NCBI GenBank assembly: GCA_934279105.1 | Contig: CAKQWR010000017.1 | Span: forward strand, 1 to 17,624 | Direction: 5' to 3' | Length of the DNA stretch: 17,624 nt | Source of the DNA: an uncultured Oribacterium sp. | Lineage (GTDB): Bacteria > Bacillota > Clostridia > Lachnospirales > Lachnospiraceae | Part shown: positions 8,473-14,980 of the stretch, piece by piece | How positions within the stretch are numbered: the first letter of the stretch is position 1 | Layout: each line of letters begins with the position of its first letter | Position numbers and translations under genes: made by a program | The notes under the pieces: generated by a model | What the model saw: the letters and a program-made list of their open reading frames with translations, nothing else | Databases searched by the model: none | What the model was told of the DNA's origin: nothing

Positions 8473-8553
8473 TTGAAACATCTGTGAAAAGTGGTGCCCC
8501 CAGTTCACGCAAATAAGGAGCATCTTCGAATCCATCGATTCTCAGCGACTTGT

Positions 8554-8640
8554 ATTTCCCTACGTTGGCATTACCCAAATCAGGTGTCAGGTCAAGACCT
8601 CTCGGTCTACTCTCAGCCCAGCTATATGAGCTCCCTATTT
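8554..8640 (-). ncRNA. TPP (THI-box) riboswitch aptamer
   Basis: On the - strand the conserved TPP-aptamer blocks appear in order: AGGGAGCTC, GGGCTGAGAGT, then a variable GACC-GAGA-GGTC hairpin, GACCTGACACCTGAT, TTGGGTAATGCCAA and CGTAGGGAA. P3 (AGCTC with GGGCT) and P5 (TTGG with CCAA) can be paired by eye, and CTGAGA and ACCTGAT are diagnostic. A clear P1 helix was not found. The aptamer sits directly after a good promoter and before a strong terminator and the thi operon, so it is an OFF switch for thiazole synthesis. Confidence 0.95.
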
Positions 8641-8647
8641 CTCCCAC

Positions 8648-8675
8648 ATTATACTAAATACAGAAAAAAGCGCAA
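8648..8675 (-). promoter_or_regulatory. Promoter of the thi operon
   Basis: On the - strand, -35 TTGCGC (8675-8670) and a perfect -10 TATAAT (8653-8648) are separated by 16 bases. Transcription would start around 8641, a few bases before the TPP aptamer. The promoter lies about 45 bases after the symporter stop codon. Confidence 0.82.
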
Positions 8676-8720
8676 GGTCGAAAATTCTCTTCCCGTTTCT
8701 GTTACTAAATTTTTAGACGA

Positions 8721-10088
8721 CTACTTCACGCTCTTCACGTTTTTCACTACGATGGCGGTGAGGGCAAACAGTGCGATGACGTTCGGTACGACCATGAGCT
8801 GGTTAAACATATCGGAGAGCTCCCACACGAGGTCACTCGAGGTCAGTGTGCCGAGGAAGATAAACACAAGCGCGACCAGTGTATATACGATTCTTCCCTT
8901 ATCACCGAAGAGCCAGATTACGTTAATCTTTCCGAAGAGATTCCAGCTGAGAATCGTCGAGAAGGCAAAGAAGAAAAGGCAGATGGCGACGAACATCGCA
9001 CCGAGGCGCTCGCCGAATACCGTACCGAAGGCGGTCTGCGCGAGGTTTGCCTTGCCGATGGTCTCCGGAATCACACCACTCGCGAGGATGCCATCGTTCG
9101 TGTACATGGTGGAGATAATGACCAGTGCGTTGAGGGTCAGCACGACATAGGTGTCGATAAATACACCAACCATCGCGACCACCCCCTGCTCGTGCGGACA
9201 GGAGACATTGGCCAGCGCATGCGCATGCGGTGTCGAACCCATACCGGCTTCGTTTGAGAACAGACCACGCTTCGCACCCTGGCTGACGGCCGTCTTCAGC
9301 GCATAACCGAAACCACCACCGATGATGGCCTGCGGCTGGAACGCATACTTGAAAATCATCGCGAAGGTCGCCGGCAGATACTGAATACGTAATACCAGTA
9401 CGGCGAGACCGCCGATCAGAAATACGAGGGCCATCACCGGCACGACCTTCTCTGTTACGGATGCGAGGCGCTTGACGTCACCGATGAAGATAGCACCGCA
9501 GAAAATCACGAGGGCGATTCCGACGATCCACGATGGTATACCGAACGCGGTACTAATCGTCGAGCCGATGGAGTTCGACTGCACCATGCAGCCGAAGAAG
9601 CCAAGTGCGAGAATGATGGCAATGGCGAAGAACTGCGCGAGGAACTTTCCGAAAGCGCCCTTAAACGCGGTCGTGATATAGTACACCGGGCCGCCGTGAA
9701 TGCTGCCGTCCTCACGAATCACTCTCGTCTCCTGGGCGAGAATCGCCTCTGCGTAGATGGTTGCCATACCGAAAAAGGCGATGACCCACATCCAGAAAAT
9801 CGCACCCGGACCGCCGGTGAGAATCGCACCACTCGCGCCGACGATATTGCCGGTACCAACCTGTGCTGCGATGGCCGTCGCCAGAGCCTGGAAGGATGAC
9901 ATGCCCGCCGCATGCTTCTTACCGGAGAGACTCAGCTCACCGAAGGTCTTCTTCATTCCATAGCCGAAGTAGCGGAGCTGGACGAAGCCGGTCTTAATGG
10001 AATACCAGAGACCCACGCCGAGAAGCAGGATCACGAGAACATAGTCGGACAGATACGAATTAATCGTCTGGACAAGTGAAAGCAGCAT
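8721..10088 (-). CDS. AGCS-family Na+:glycine/alanine symporter
   Basis: A 455-residue membrane transporter of the alanine/glycine:cation symporter family, with about ten hydrophobic segments. Diagnostic stretches are VGTGNIVGASGAIL (about residues 77-90), GGPGAIFWMWV (92-102) and SNEAGMGSTPHAHALAN. The length matches the family (450-480 residues). The start at ATG 10088 is chosen because AGGGGG lies nine bases upstream; a GTG 13 codons upstream has no such site. It is preceded by a glycine riboswitch, which points to glycine as the physiological substrate. No terminator follows the stop codon, so transcripts may run into the TPP riboswitch of the thi operon. Confidence 0.93.
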   Translation of the reverse strand: MLLSLVQTINSYLSDYVLVILLLGVGLWYSIKTGFVQLRYFGYGMKKTFGELSLSGKKHAAGMSSFQALATAIAAQVGTGNIVGASGAILTGGPGAIFWMWVIAFFGMATIYAEAILAQETRVIREDGSIHGGPVYYITTAFKGAFGKFLAQFFAIAIILALGFFGCMVQSNSIGSTISTAFGIPSWIVGIALVIFCGAIFIGDVKRLASVTEKVVPVMALVFLIGGLAVLVLRIQYLPATFAMIFKYAFQPQAIIGGGFGYALKTAVSQGAKRGLFSNEAGMGSTPHAHALANVSCPHEQGVVAMVGVFIDTYVVLTLNALVIISTMYTNDGILASGVIPETIGKANLAQTAFGTVFGERLGAMFVAICLFFFAFSTILSWNLFGKINVIWLFGDKGRIVYTLVALVFIFLGTLTSSDLVWELSDMFNQLMVVPNVIALFALTAIVVKNVKSVK

Positions 10089-10191
10089 AATGTAGAACCC
10101 CCTGATAAGATCAAAATGTGCTGTCACTTCGGAGAATAAAAGGCTTTGCTCGTTGCTCGCGCCGGCCCGTAAGAACTTCGCGTTGCTCGTG

Positions 10192-10224
10192 AAAAAAAGA
10201 GCCTTTCCGTTTCCGGCAGGCTCT
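10192..10224 (-). terminator. Terminator in the glycine riboswitch expression platform
   Basis: AGAGCCT (10224-10218) pairs with AGGCTCT (10204-10198), and an inner CCG/CGG stem closes a GAAA tetraloop. Seven Ts follow from 10198. It lies between the glycine aptamer and the symporter gene. Confidence 0.88.
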
Positions 10225-10303
10225 AGAACTTCTGTGCAAATAAAAATTCATGTACAGCGATGTACACTCCCTTATTTCACATGCAGCTTCGTTCTTTTGC
10301 CTG
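10217..10303 (-). promoter_or_regulatory. Predicted antiterminator of the glycine switch
   Basis: CAGGC-AAA-AGAAC at 10303-10291, which is the conserved 3' core of the glycine aptamer, is complementary to GTTCT-AGA-GCCTG at 10229-10217: 5 + 5 bp around a 3x3 internal loop. The second segment includes the 5' arm of the terminator. Aptamer folding and this helix are mutually exclusive, so glycine binding should free the terminator. Confidence 0.65.
10234..10280 (-). other. Hairpin directly 3' of the glycine aptamer
   Basis: GTG-AAATAA (10280-10272) pairs with TTATTT-G-CAC (10243-10234) and an inner TGTACA-TCGC-TGTACA stem-loop (10266-10251). It starts six bases after the aptamer, the position occupied by the so-called ghost aptamer in single-aptamer glycine switches, and would sit inside the loop of the predicted antiterminator. 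Confidence 0.55.
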
Positions 10304-10365
10304 AGAGATTCGGTGCGCAAGCACCTTACACCTTCGGCATCCAATTAAATGGAATTCTCCAAAGC
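10286..10365 (-). ncRNA. Glycine riboswitch (single aptamer)
   Basis: On the - strand the diagnostic elements are TTTGGAGA, a TCCA/TGGA hairpin, GGATGCCGAAGGTG, a GGTGC-TTGC-GCACC stem, then AATCTCTCAGGCAAAAGAAC. P1 pairs GCTTT (10365-10361) with GAAGC (10290-10286). No second aptamer was recognised within about 150 bases upstream. It precedes an AGCS symporter and a terminator. The region 10089-10530 holds no gene apart from this regulatory leader; a clear promoter was not identified, but the AT-rich stretch 10430-10500 is the likely place. Confidence 0.93.
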
Positions 10366-10486
10366 GCCCTCCATGTTCGGTTTCTTTCGATTCCTAACAC
10401 TTCAACGGGTGAAAACAATGAGCTAACACTATCATAAGAGTTTGTTATATGCAAGCAGTTTTTTAATTTTCAGTTGTGACTTCCAT

Positions 10487-10505
10487 AAATAAAATTTATT
10501 TATAG
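10487..10505. repeat. AT-only palindrome
   Basis: ATAAATAAA and TTTATTTAT are perfect 9-bp arms around a single A. It lies between the flavoprotein remnant and the glycine riboswitch leader. It may be part of the promoter region, or a chance AT-rich structure. Confidence 0.4.
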
Positions 10506-10530
10506 ACTTCCGCGCATCCCGATCCGGAGC

Positions 10531-10674
10531 TTAACGAATGAAATTCGTGCTCACCGCACGCTCGACTTCCGGATACTCGATGCCTTCCTTCTTCAGCTGC
10601 TCTCCGATTTCGGTAAGTGCCCGATTTGTATTTCCATTTGCCTTCGGGCTTCCATTCAGCATTAATACCTTCAT
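10531..10674 (-). pseudogene. Internally deleted NAD(P)H-dependent FMN reductase (flavodoxin-like) remnant
   Basis: A 47-codon reading frame with a strong ribosome binding site (GGAGGTG six bases before ATG) and an intact stop. Residues 1-33 are a near-perfect N-terminus of the flavodoxin-like NAD(P)H-dependent FMN reductase family: beta strand MKVLML, the FMN-phosphate loop NGSPKANGNTNRAL and a helix ending KKEGIE. Intact members are about 180-220 residues. The last 14 residues (YPEVERAVSTNFIR) resemble the usual C-terminal end of these proteins (a PE..E followed by TNFIR). The simplest reading is an in-frame internal deletion near GIE, removing most of the fold; the CXXC/FMN and NADPH regions are gone. 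It stands 54 bases after the prolyl-tRNA deacylase gene. A functional micropeptide cannot be excluded. Confidence 0.7.
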
Positions 10675-10728
10675 ATCTTCACCTCCATAATCAAGATTCA
10701 CGCATGCTGTTCATGACATGGATACAGC

Positions 10729-11298
10729 CTACACTGCCTGATTCTCCAGCTGCGGATCTTCTCCAACCAGTGTAACTACGCGATAGTCATGATGCACAGC
10801 CGCCAGAAACTTTCCAAACACATCCGCCGTTTTCAGCTTCAGTGACGAGGTGTTCACGCACGGATGACAGCCCACATACTCGCCCTTCAGGACATCCTCA
10901 TCCACCAGAAGCTGCACGTGATTTTCCGTATCATTCATGAGTCCCATAATACTCACTGAACCTAGATGAATATCGAGGAACTCCATCATCTGCTCCTCCT
11001 TCGCGAAGCTGAGTCGCGCGGAACCAATCTGATGCGACAGCTCCTTCGTCTTAAAGACCTTGTCTCCCGGCATCATCAGAAGATAAAACGCTGTCTGCTG
11101 ACGGTTGCACAGGAAAAGGTTCTTGCAGATCAGACAGTCCAGCACTTTATCGATCACTTCGCAGACCTCCATCGTCGTGGCCGGTGCATGGTCCGTCCGC
11201 TGATACTCGATACCCAGCGAGTCCAGAAGGTCATATACCCGCATCTCCTTCGCTTCTCGTCCCTCCGCCGTCGCCGGGCGACCATTCCATAATACCAT
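10729..11298 (-). CDS. proX: Prolyl-tRNA deacylase, ProX/PrdX type (YbaK-like)
   Basis: A 189-residue free-standing trans-editing enzyme that hydrolyses misacylated tRNA-Pro (typically Ala-tRNA-Pro). The N-terminus NGRPATAEGREAKEMRVYDL and the start of the domain, YQRTDHAPATTMEVCEV, match the ProX subgroup. Lys59 in ICKNLFL, MMPGDK, and HPCVNT near residue 148 are the conserved active-site features expected for this fold. Length is normal (about 165-190). GGAG lies about eight bases before the ATG. It stands 43 bases after the HAD gene in an apparent operon with the ABC exporter. A CDS for Pro reduction (prd) is not in the window, so the general editing role is more likely than a specialised one. 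Confidence 0.88.
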   Translation of the reverse strand: MVLWNGRPATAEGREAKEMRVYDLLDSLGIEYQRTDHAPATTMEVCEVIDKVLDCLICKNLFLCNRQQTAFYLLMMPGDKVFKTKELSHQIGSARLSFAKEEQMMEFLDIHLGSVSIMGLMNDTENHVQLLVDEDVLKGEYVGCHPCVNTSSLKLKTADVFGKFLAAVHHDYRVVTLVGEDPQLENQAV

Positions 11299-11341
11299 TG
11301 TTCTCTCCTCATCTGCATCGTTCCAGCGATGTCCTGCTTAC

Positions 11342-12013
11342 TTAGTTTAACTGCTCTAATTCCCGATAATCTGAGATCACCCGTTCTGCACCGAGTGCGC
11401 GTAATGCCTCCGGATCAGCAGTACCGGCAATCGCGATCACCTTCGCTGCGCCGGCTGCCACGGCTGCCTCTACCCCGGACTTCGCATCCTCGAACACATA
11501 GCTTCGGTGAATATCCGCATGCAGCTTCTCCGCCGCACGAAGGAAAATATCCGGTGCCGGTTTTCCAGGAAAGCTGTGGTCGTTGTATGTCACCTGGTCC
11601 AGCGTGAACCAGCGTGCGAGATTGATGTGTGCGAAATAAAACTCGACATTCTCGATCGGTGACGAGGTCGCGATACCGAGCTTCACACCGGCTGCCTGCA
11701 GGCGGTCCAGATATTCCGGAAGTCCCACCCGCAGCTGATATATATCGGCATGTGACGCACAAATTTCACGGTAGGTTTCTTCCTTCTCCTGGACCAGCTG
11801 CTTCACTTCCGCATCACTGAGTTCTGCCCCCAGAAAGCGCCGAATCGTGACATCTGCATGGATGCCATGAATGTAACGATCAAACTCTTCTTCCGTCAGA
11901 TCGCGCCCGATATGCCGCTTCATAAACAGACTCCAGGCTTCATTATGATAAATCTCATCATTTACCATCGTTCCATTATAGTCGAAAATGACCGCTTCAG
12001 GATATTCGTTCAT
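11342..12013 (-). CDS. HAD-superfamily phosphatase-like protein (beta-phosphoglucomutase-like class)
   Basis: A 223-residue cytoplasmic HAD protein with a C1 helical cap. Motif I is FDYNGTMV (residues 10-17), so the nucleophile Asp11 is kept but the usual second Asp, the general acid/base, is Asn13. Motif II is IATSS, motif III the Lys in PGKPAPD, motif IV VFEDAKSG. The family includes beta-phosphoglucomutases and small sugar-phosphate phosphatases; Asn at the second position occurs in a subset of Firmicutes HADs but should weaken phosphate hydrolysis, so the true activity is uncertain. The start at 12013 is set by GGAGGTG six bases upstream; an earlier ATG overlaps that site. It stands 38 bases after the ABC exporter gene. 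Confidence 0.87.
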   Translation of the reverse strand: MNEYPEAVIFDYNGTMVNDEIYHNEAWSLFMKRHIGRDLTEEEFDRYIHGIHADVTIRRFLGAELSDAEVKQLVQEKEETYREICASHADIYQLRVGLPEYLDRLQAAGVKLGIATSSPIENVEFYFAHINLARWFTLDQVTYNDHSFPGKPAPDIFLRAAEKLHADIHRSYVFEDAKSGVEAAVAAGAAKVIAIAGTADPEALRALGAERVISDYRELEQLN

Positions 12014-12051
12014 CCTAACACCTCCATTCAAAATGATTATAGACCAGCTCT

Positions 12052-13815
12052 TCAGTTCTTCAGTTCCTGTGTACGCACGAGCGCAGCATAGGCACCATTC
12101 TGTGCCATCAGCTCTTCATGGTTACCAAGTTCAATGATTCTTCCCTCATCGATTACCGCGATGCGGTCGGCGTTCTTTACCGTCGAGAGACGATGTGCGA
12201 TGACGATCGTGGTACGGCCCTGGGACAACTTCTCAAAGGTAGCCTGAATACGTGCTTCCGTCACACTGTCAAGCGCCGACGTCGCCTCATCGAGAATCAG
12301 GACCGGCGGATTCTTCAGAAAGATTCGCGCGATAGAAATACGCTGCTTCTGCCCACCGGAAAGCAGGACACCACGCTCGCCGACATTGGTCTGATATCCC
12401 TCCGGCATCTCTGCGATGTCATCCGCTATCTCTGCCTTCGCAGCCGCCAGCATCACTTCTTCCATCGTCGCATCGAGGCGGCCGTAGCGAATGTTATCAG
12501 CGATGCTTCCGGCAAACAGGAAGACATCCTGGGATACGACACCGATGTTCTGATGCAGTGACTCCTGTGTCACCATGCGTACATCATGTCCATCGAGATA
12601 GATGGCACCATCCGTAACATCATAGAAACGCGGAATCAGCTGGCTAAGCGTTGTTTTACCGCCACCGGAGGATCCGACAAACGCAACCGTCTCGCCAGGG
12701 CGGATATCGAGTGATACATCGTGCAGGATTCCCTGCCCCTTCTGATATTCGAAGGATACATGGTCCACCTTGATATCGCCCTGTACCTTCTCCAGCGCAA
12801 GTGCGCCCGGACTGTCCTTCAGCTCCGGCTCGGTTCGCATCAGCTCGACGAAACGATGAAGACCGGCGGTACCATTTGCAATCACCTCCGAGGTATTCGC
12901 AAGCTTCCGAATCGGATTCACAAAGGTCGACACATACATACTGAACGCAATCAGGTCGATGACCGTGAGCTGATCGCTCATGATGAGGGCGCCACCGACA
13001 GCGATGACCACCACGGACATCATGCAGAGACAGAACTCCATCGTCGAATGAAATTCCGCCATCGCCCGATGGAATCCGAACTTTGCGCTGCGGTAGCTGG
13101 CATTGGCCTTCTCAAACTTTTCAAGCTCTTCGGTCTCATTGGCGAAGGCTTTCGCTGTGCGGATACCGGACAGACCGGATTCAAATTCCGTGTTGATGAG
13201 AGAAACCGTCATCTTCACCTTGCGTGACGCATCCCGCATATGGAAACGGCATCGCATCACCACATACAGAAAAACCGGAAGCATGAGTGTAAGCACCAGT
13301 GCAAGTCGCCACTGAATGGTAAACATGATGATGAGCGCACCGATGATCGTCACAGAGGAAATAAAGATATCCTCCGGCGCATGATGTGCCATCTCCGTCA
13401 CATCGAAAAGATCCGTCGTCAGACGGCTCATCAGCTGGCCGACACGTGTGTGGTCAAAGAAGCCATAGTTCAGTTCCTGGATGTGCTGAAAAAGATCACG
13501 ACGGATGTCTGCCTCGACACGCGCACCGAAGTTATGTCCCCAGTAGGTGATGACATAGTAAAATACGGAGCGAAGGACATACGCGCCGGTTACGATTGCC
13601 ATGACGGTCCAGAAGGTGCGCCAGGCGTTGTTCGGAAGCAGGGTGTACATACACCAGCGGGATACCGCCGGGAAGGCGAGGTCGATCACCGCGATGGCAA
13701 GCGCACTAATCATATCGAGATAAAACAGCTTCCGGTGCGGTCGGAAATATGCAAGGAAAATACGCAGTTCTGACCAGTTCTTAAAATCTTTTTGTGTGTT
13801 GTTCTGATGTTCCAT
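12052..13815 (-). CDS. ABC exporter, fused permease and ATPase (half-transporter)
   Basis: A 587-residue half-exporter. About six membrane segments occupy residues 25-310 (type-1 exporter fold), including the coupling-helix region around FFDHTRVGQLMSRLTTD. The ATPase domain has Walker A VGSSGGGKTT (about 380-389), the Q-loop VSQDVFLF, signature LSGGQKQRIS (485-494), Walker B VLILDEATSALD (505-516) and switch His541 in IAHRL. The catalytic Glu is present, so it should be active as a homodimer, since no partner half is adjacent. The substrate is unknown (drug, lipid or peptide). The start at 13815 is chosen by length; no candidate start has a good Shine-Dalgarno site, and the frame is open to 13917. 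It heads the operon with the HAD and ProX genes. Confidence 0.92.
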   Translation of the reverse strand: MEHQNNTQKDFKNWSELRIFLAYFRPHRKLFYLDMISALAIAVIDLAFPAVSRWCMYTLLPNNAWRTFWTVMAIVTGAYVLRSVFYYVITYWGHNFGARVEADIRRDLFQHIQELNYGFFDHTRVGQLMSRLTTDLFDVTEMAHHAPEDIFISSVTIIGALIIMFTIQWRLALVLTLMLPVFLYVVMRCRFHMRDASRKVKMTVSLINTEFESGLSGIRTAKAFANETEELEKFEKANASYRSAKFGFHRAMAEFHSTMEFCLCMMSVVVIAVGGALIMSDQLTVIDLIAFSMYVSTFVNPIRKLANTSEVIANGTAGLHRFVELMRTEPELKDSPGALALEKVQGDIKVDHVSFEYQKGQGILHDVSLDIRPGETVAFVGSSGGGKTTLSQLIPRFYDVTDGAIYLDGHDVRMVTQESLHQNIGVVSQDVFLFAGSIADNIRYGRLDATMEEVMLAAAKAEIADDIAEMPEGYQTNVGERGVLLSGGQKQRISIARIFLKNPPVLILDEATSALDSVTEARIQATFEKLSQGRTTIVIAHRLSTVKNADRIAVIDEGRIIELGNHEELMAQNGAYAALVRTQELKN

Positions 13816-13954
13816 AAACCCATCCAAATCATTAAAAAATAACGTGTAGATTTTCATCCACACGCCATATTCTATCAGATTCCGAATTATAAAGCCACCA
13901 GTCGCATACGGATTCACCGTTTACAGTAGCGATGAACAGCGCACCTCGACGATC

Positions 13955-13985
13955 AAAAAAGAGCCGGAGACAACGCTCCGGCTCT
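13955..13985 (-). terminator. Intrinsic terminator after ribosomal protein L25
   Basis: GAGCCGGAG (13984-13976 read on the - strand) pairs with CTCCGGCTC (13969-13961) around a 6-base loop and is followed by six Ts (13960-13955). It starts 18 bases after the L25 stop codon and insulates the ABC exporter operon. Confidence 0.93.
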
Positions 13986-14002
13986 CAACTTCATCGATTG
14001 AA

Positions 14003-14653
14003 TTATTTATTTGCTTCCTTCGCAGCAAGTGCCGCGGCTTCCTTCGTTGCCGGTGTAACGAGCTCCTTCTCTGCCGATGCAGTCTCCGGCTCATCAACCT
14101 CTGCAGCCTTACCATGCTGATGTGCAGTGACATGAAGTACCGTATCGGTGAGCGGTGTCTTGATGTCCAGCTTACCTTCCTTCGCGATGTCGAGATCACC
14201 GACCGTCAGTCTGGTACCTACCGGATACTTCGAAAGATCGATGACGATATGATCGACGAGATCCTTCGGATAACCGACGAACTCAACCTCTTCACAGGTC
14301 TTTGTCAGGAAACCCTGTGCCTTTTCTGCATTGACAAACTCGATGAGCGCCTTCGAATGAATCTTCTCATCGTTCAGCAGCTGCTGGAAGGTAACATCTA
14401 CATACTGACGCTTCATCGCATCATAATCTACACTCTTAATCAGAACAGAATAGTTTGTACCATCTACCGAAAGCTCTGCTTCGGAACCGACATGATGGTC
14501 CTGGAAGAACATTCCCAGATCCTTCTGTGTCATGATGATGGCGAGGGACTGCTTCATTGCCTTACCACTGATCGAACCGGTTGCATAACCTTCTCTTCTA
14601 AGCTTCTTTCCCTTGACGCTCAGATCTCTTGTCTTCGCCTGTAATGTCTCCAT
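14003..14653 (-). CDS. rplY: Ribosomal protein L25 / general stress protein Ctc
   Basis: A 216-residue Ctc-type L25 that binds 5S rRNA in the large ribosomal subunit. The N-terminal 5S-binding domain (about residues 1-90) starts METLQAKTRDLS and contains GKKLRREGYATGSISG. The C-terminal beta domain (about 95-185) contains GYPKDLVDHIVIDLSKYPVGTRL-like signature residues. The last 30 residues form an Ala/Lys/Glu-rich tail (ends KEAAALAAKEANK), common in the Ctc family. The start at 14653 has AGAGG seven bases upstream; the frame is open further up without a better start. It has its own terminator and a long hairpin-rich leader, so it appears monocistronic. Confidence 0.92.
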   Translation of the reverse strand: METLQAKTRDLSVKGKKLRREGYATGSISGKAMKQSLAIIMTQKDLGMFFQDHHVGSEAELSVDGTNYSVLIKSVDYDAMKRQYVDVTFQQLLNDEKIHSKALIEFVNAEKAQGFLTKTCEEVEFVGYPKDLVDHIVIDLSKYPVGTRLTVGDLDIAKEGKLDIKTPLTDTVLHVTAHQHGKAAEVDEPETASAEKELVTPATKEAAALAAKEANK

Positions 14654-14930
14654 AATGTACCTCTTTCTGTGGCATCTGCCACTGAAAACGTAACCCACAT
14701 CCGTGATTGGATGCGGCAGAAACATCGTAACATCCCCGGCAAATTTCCCGCGAAAGATTTCTGCTCTTACAGGATGTAAGGCCAAGGTGATACGGTGCAC
14801 AGACAACTATCTGTAACGCCATTATGGTAGTCCTTTTTCGGCTTAAAGATTAACCAAATATGAAATTTTTTCAGGCGTGGTTTTCGCTGTTTTTTCACTT
14901 AAAATTTCACAGAAACGACATATTTTCGTC
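14654..14930 (-). promoter_or_regulatory. Structured leader and promoter region of L25
   Basis: No clear gene lies here. Reading on the - strand, an AT-rich part (14830-14930) is followed by CATAAT (14826-14821), a possible -10 with a poor -35. Then come four successive short hairpins: ACAGA/TCTGT (14814-14799), CTTACA/TGTAAG (14780-14766), CCGCATCC/GGATGTGG (14716-14695, 8 bp with one G-U) and GTGGC/GCCAC (14682-14669). The last ends a few bases before the Shine-Dalgarno site. This could be an autoregulatory leader; no known family was recognised. An ATG at 14822 with AAGGA eight bases upstream opens a 74-codon frame that runs through the L25 start, but it looks like chance sequence. Confidence 0.45.
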
Positions 14931-14976
14931 TAACTACCGGTGAGGCAGGAGCCCAGAGGGGCGACACCGGAAGCTA
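14931..14976 (-). other. Hairpin just after the aldo/keto reductase gene
   Basis: TAGCTTCCGGTG (14976-14965) pairs with CACCGGTAGTTA (14942-14931), 12 positions with one mismatch and one wobble, enclosing a GCCC-CTCT-GGGC stem-loop. No T-tract follows, so it is at best a weak or factor-assisted terminator. Confidence 0.45.
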
Positions 14977-14980
14977 CAGC

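Noticed and set aside
8453..8647. 64-codon - strand frame across the TPP riboswitch leader
   Set aside because: It coincides with the conserved aptamer and one arm of the terminator and has no protein-like features.
10111..10344. 77-codon - strand frame across the glycine riboswitch
   Set aside because: It runs through the aptamer and the terminator, which explain the sequence better.
13240..13773. 177-codon + strand frame opposite the ABC exporter
   Set aside because: It is antisense to the clearly coding exporter; the product is rich in His, Arg and Lys as expected for a shadow frame.
14598..14822. 74-codon frame overlapping the start of L25
   Set aside because: It has a passable ribosome binding site, but the product looks random and its start overlaps the possible -10 box; kept only as a remark in the L25 leader entry.
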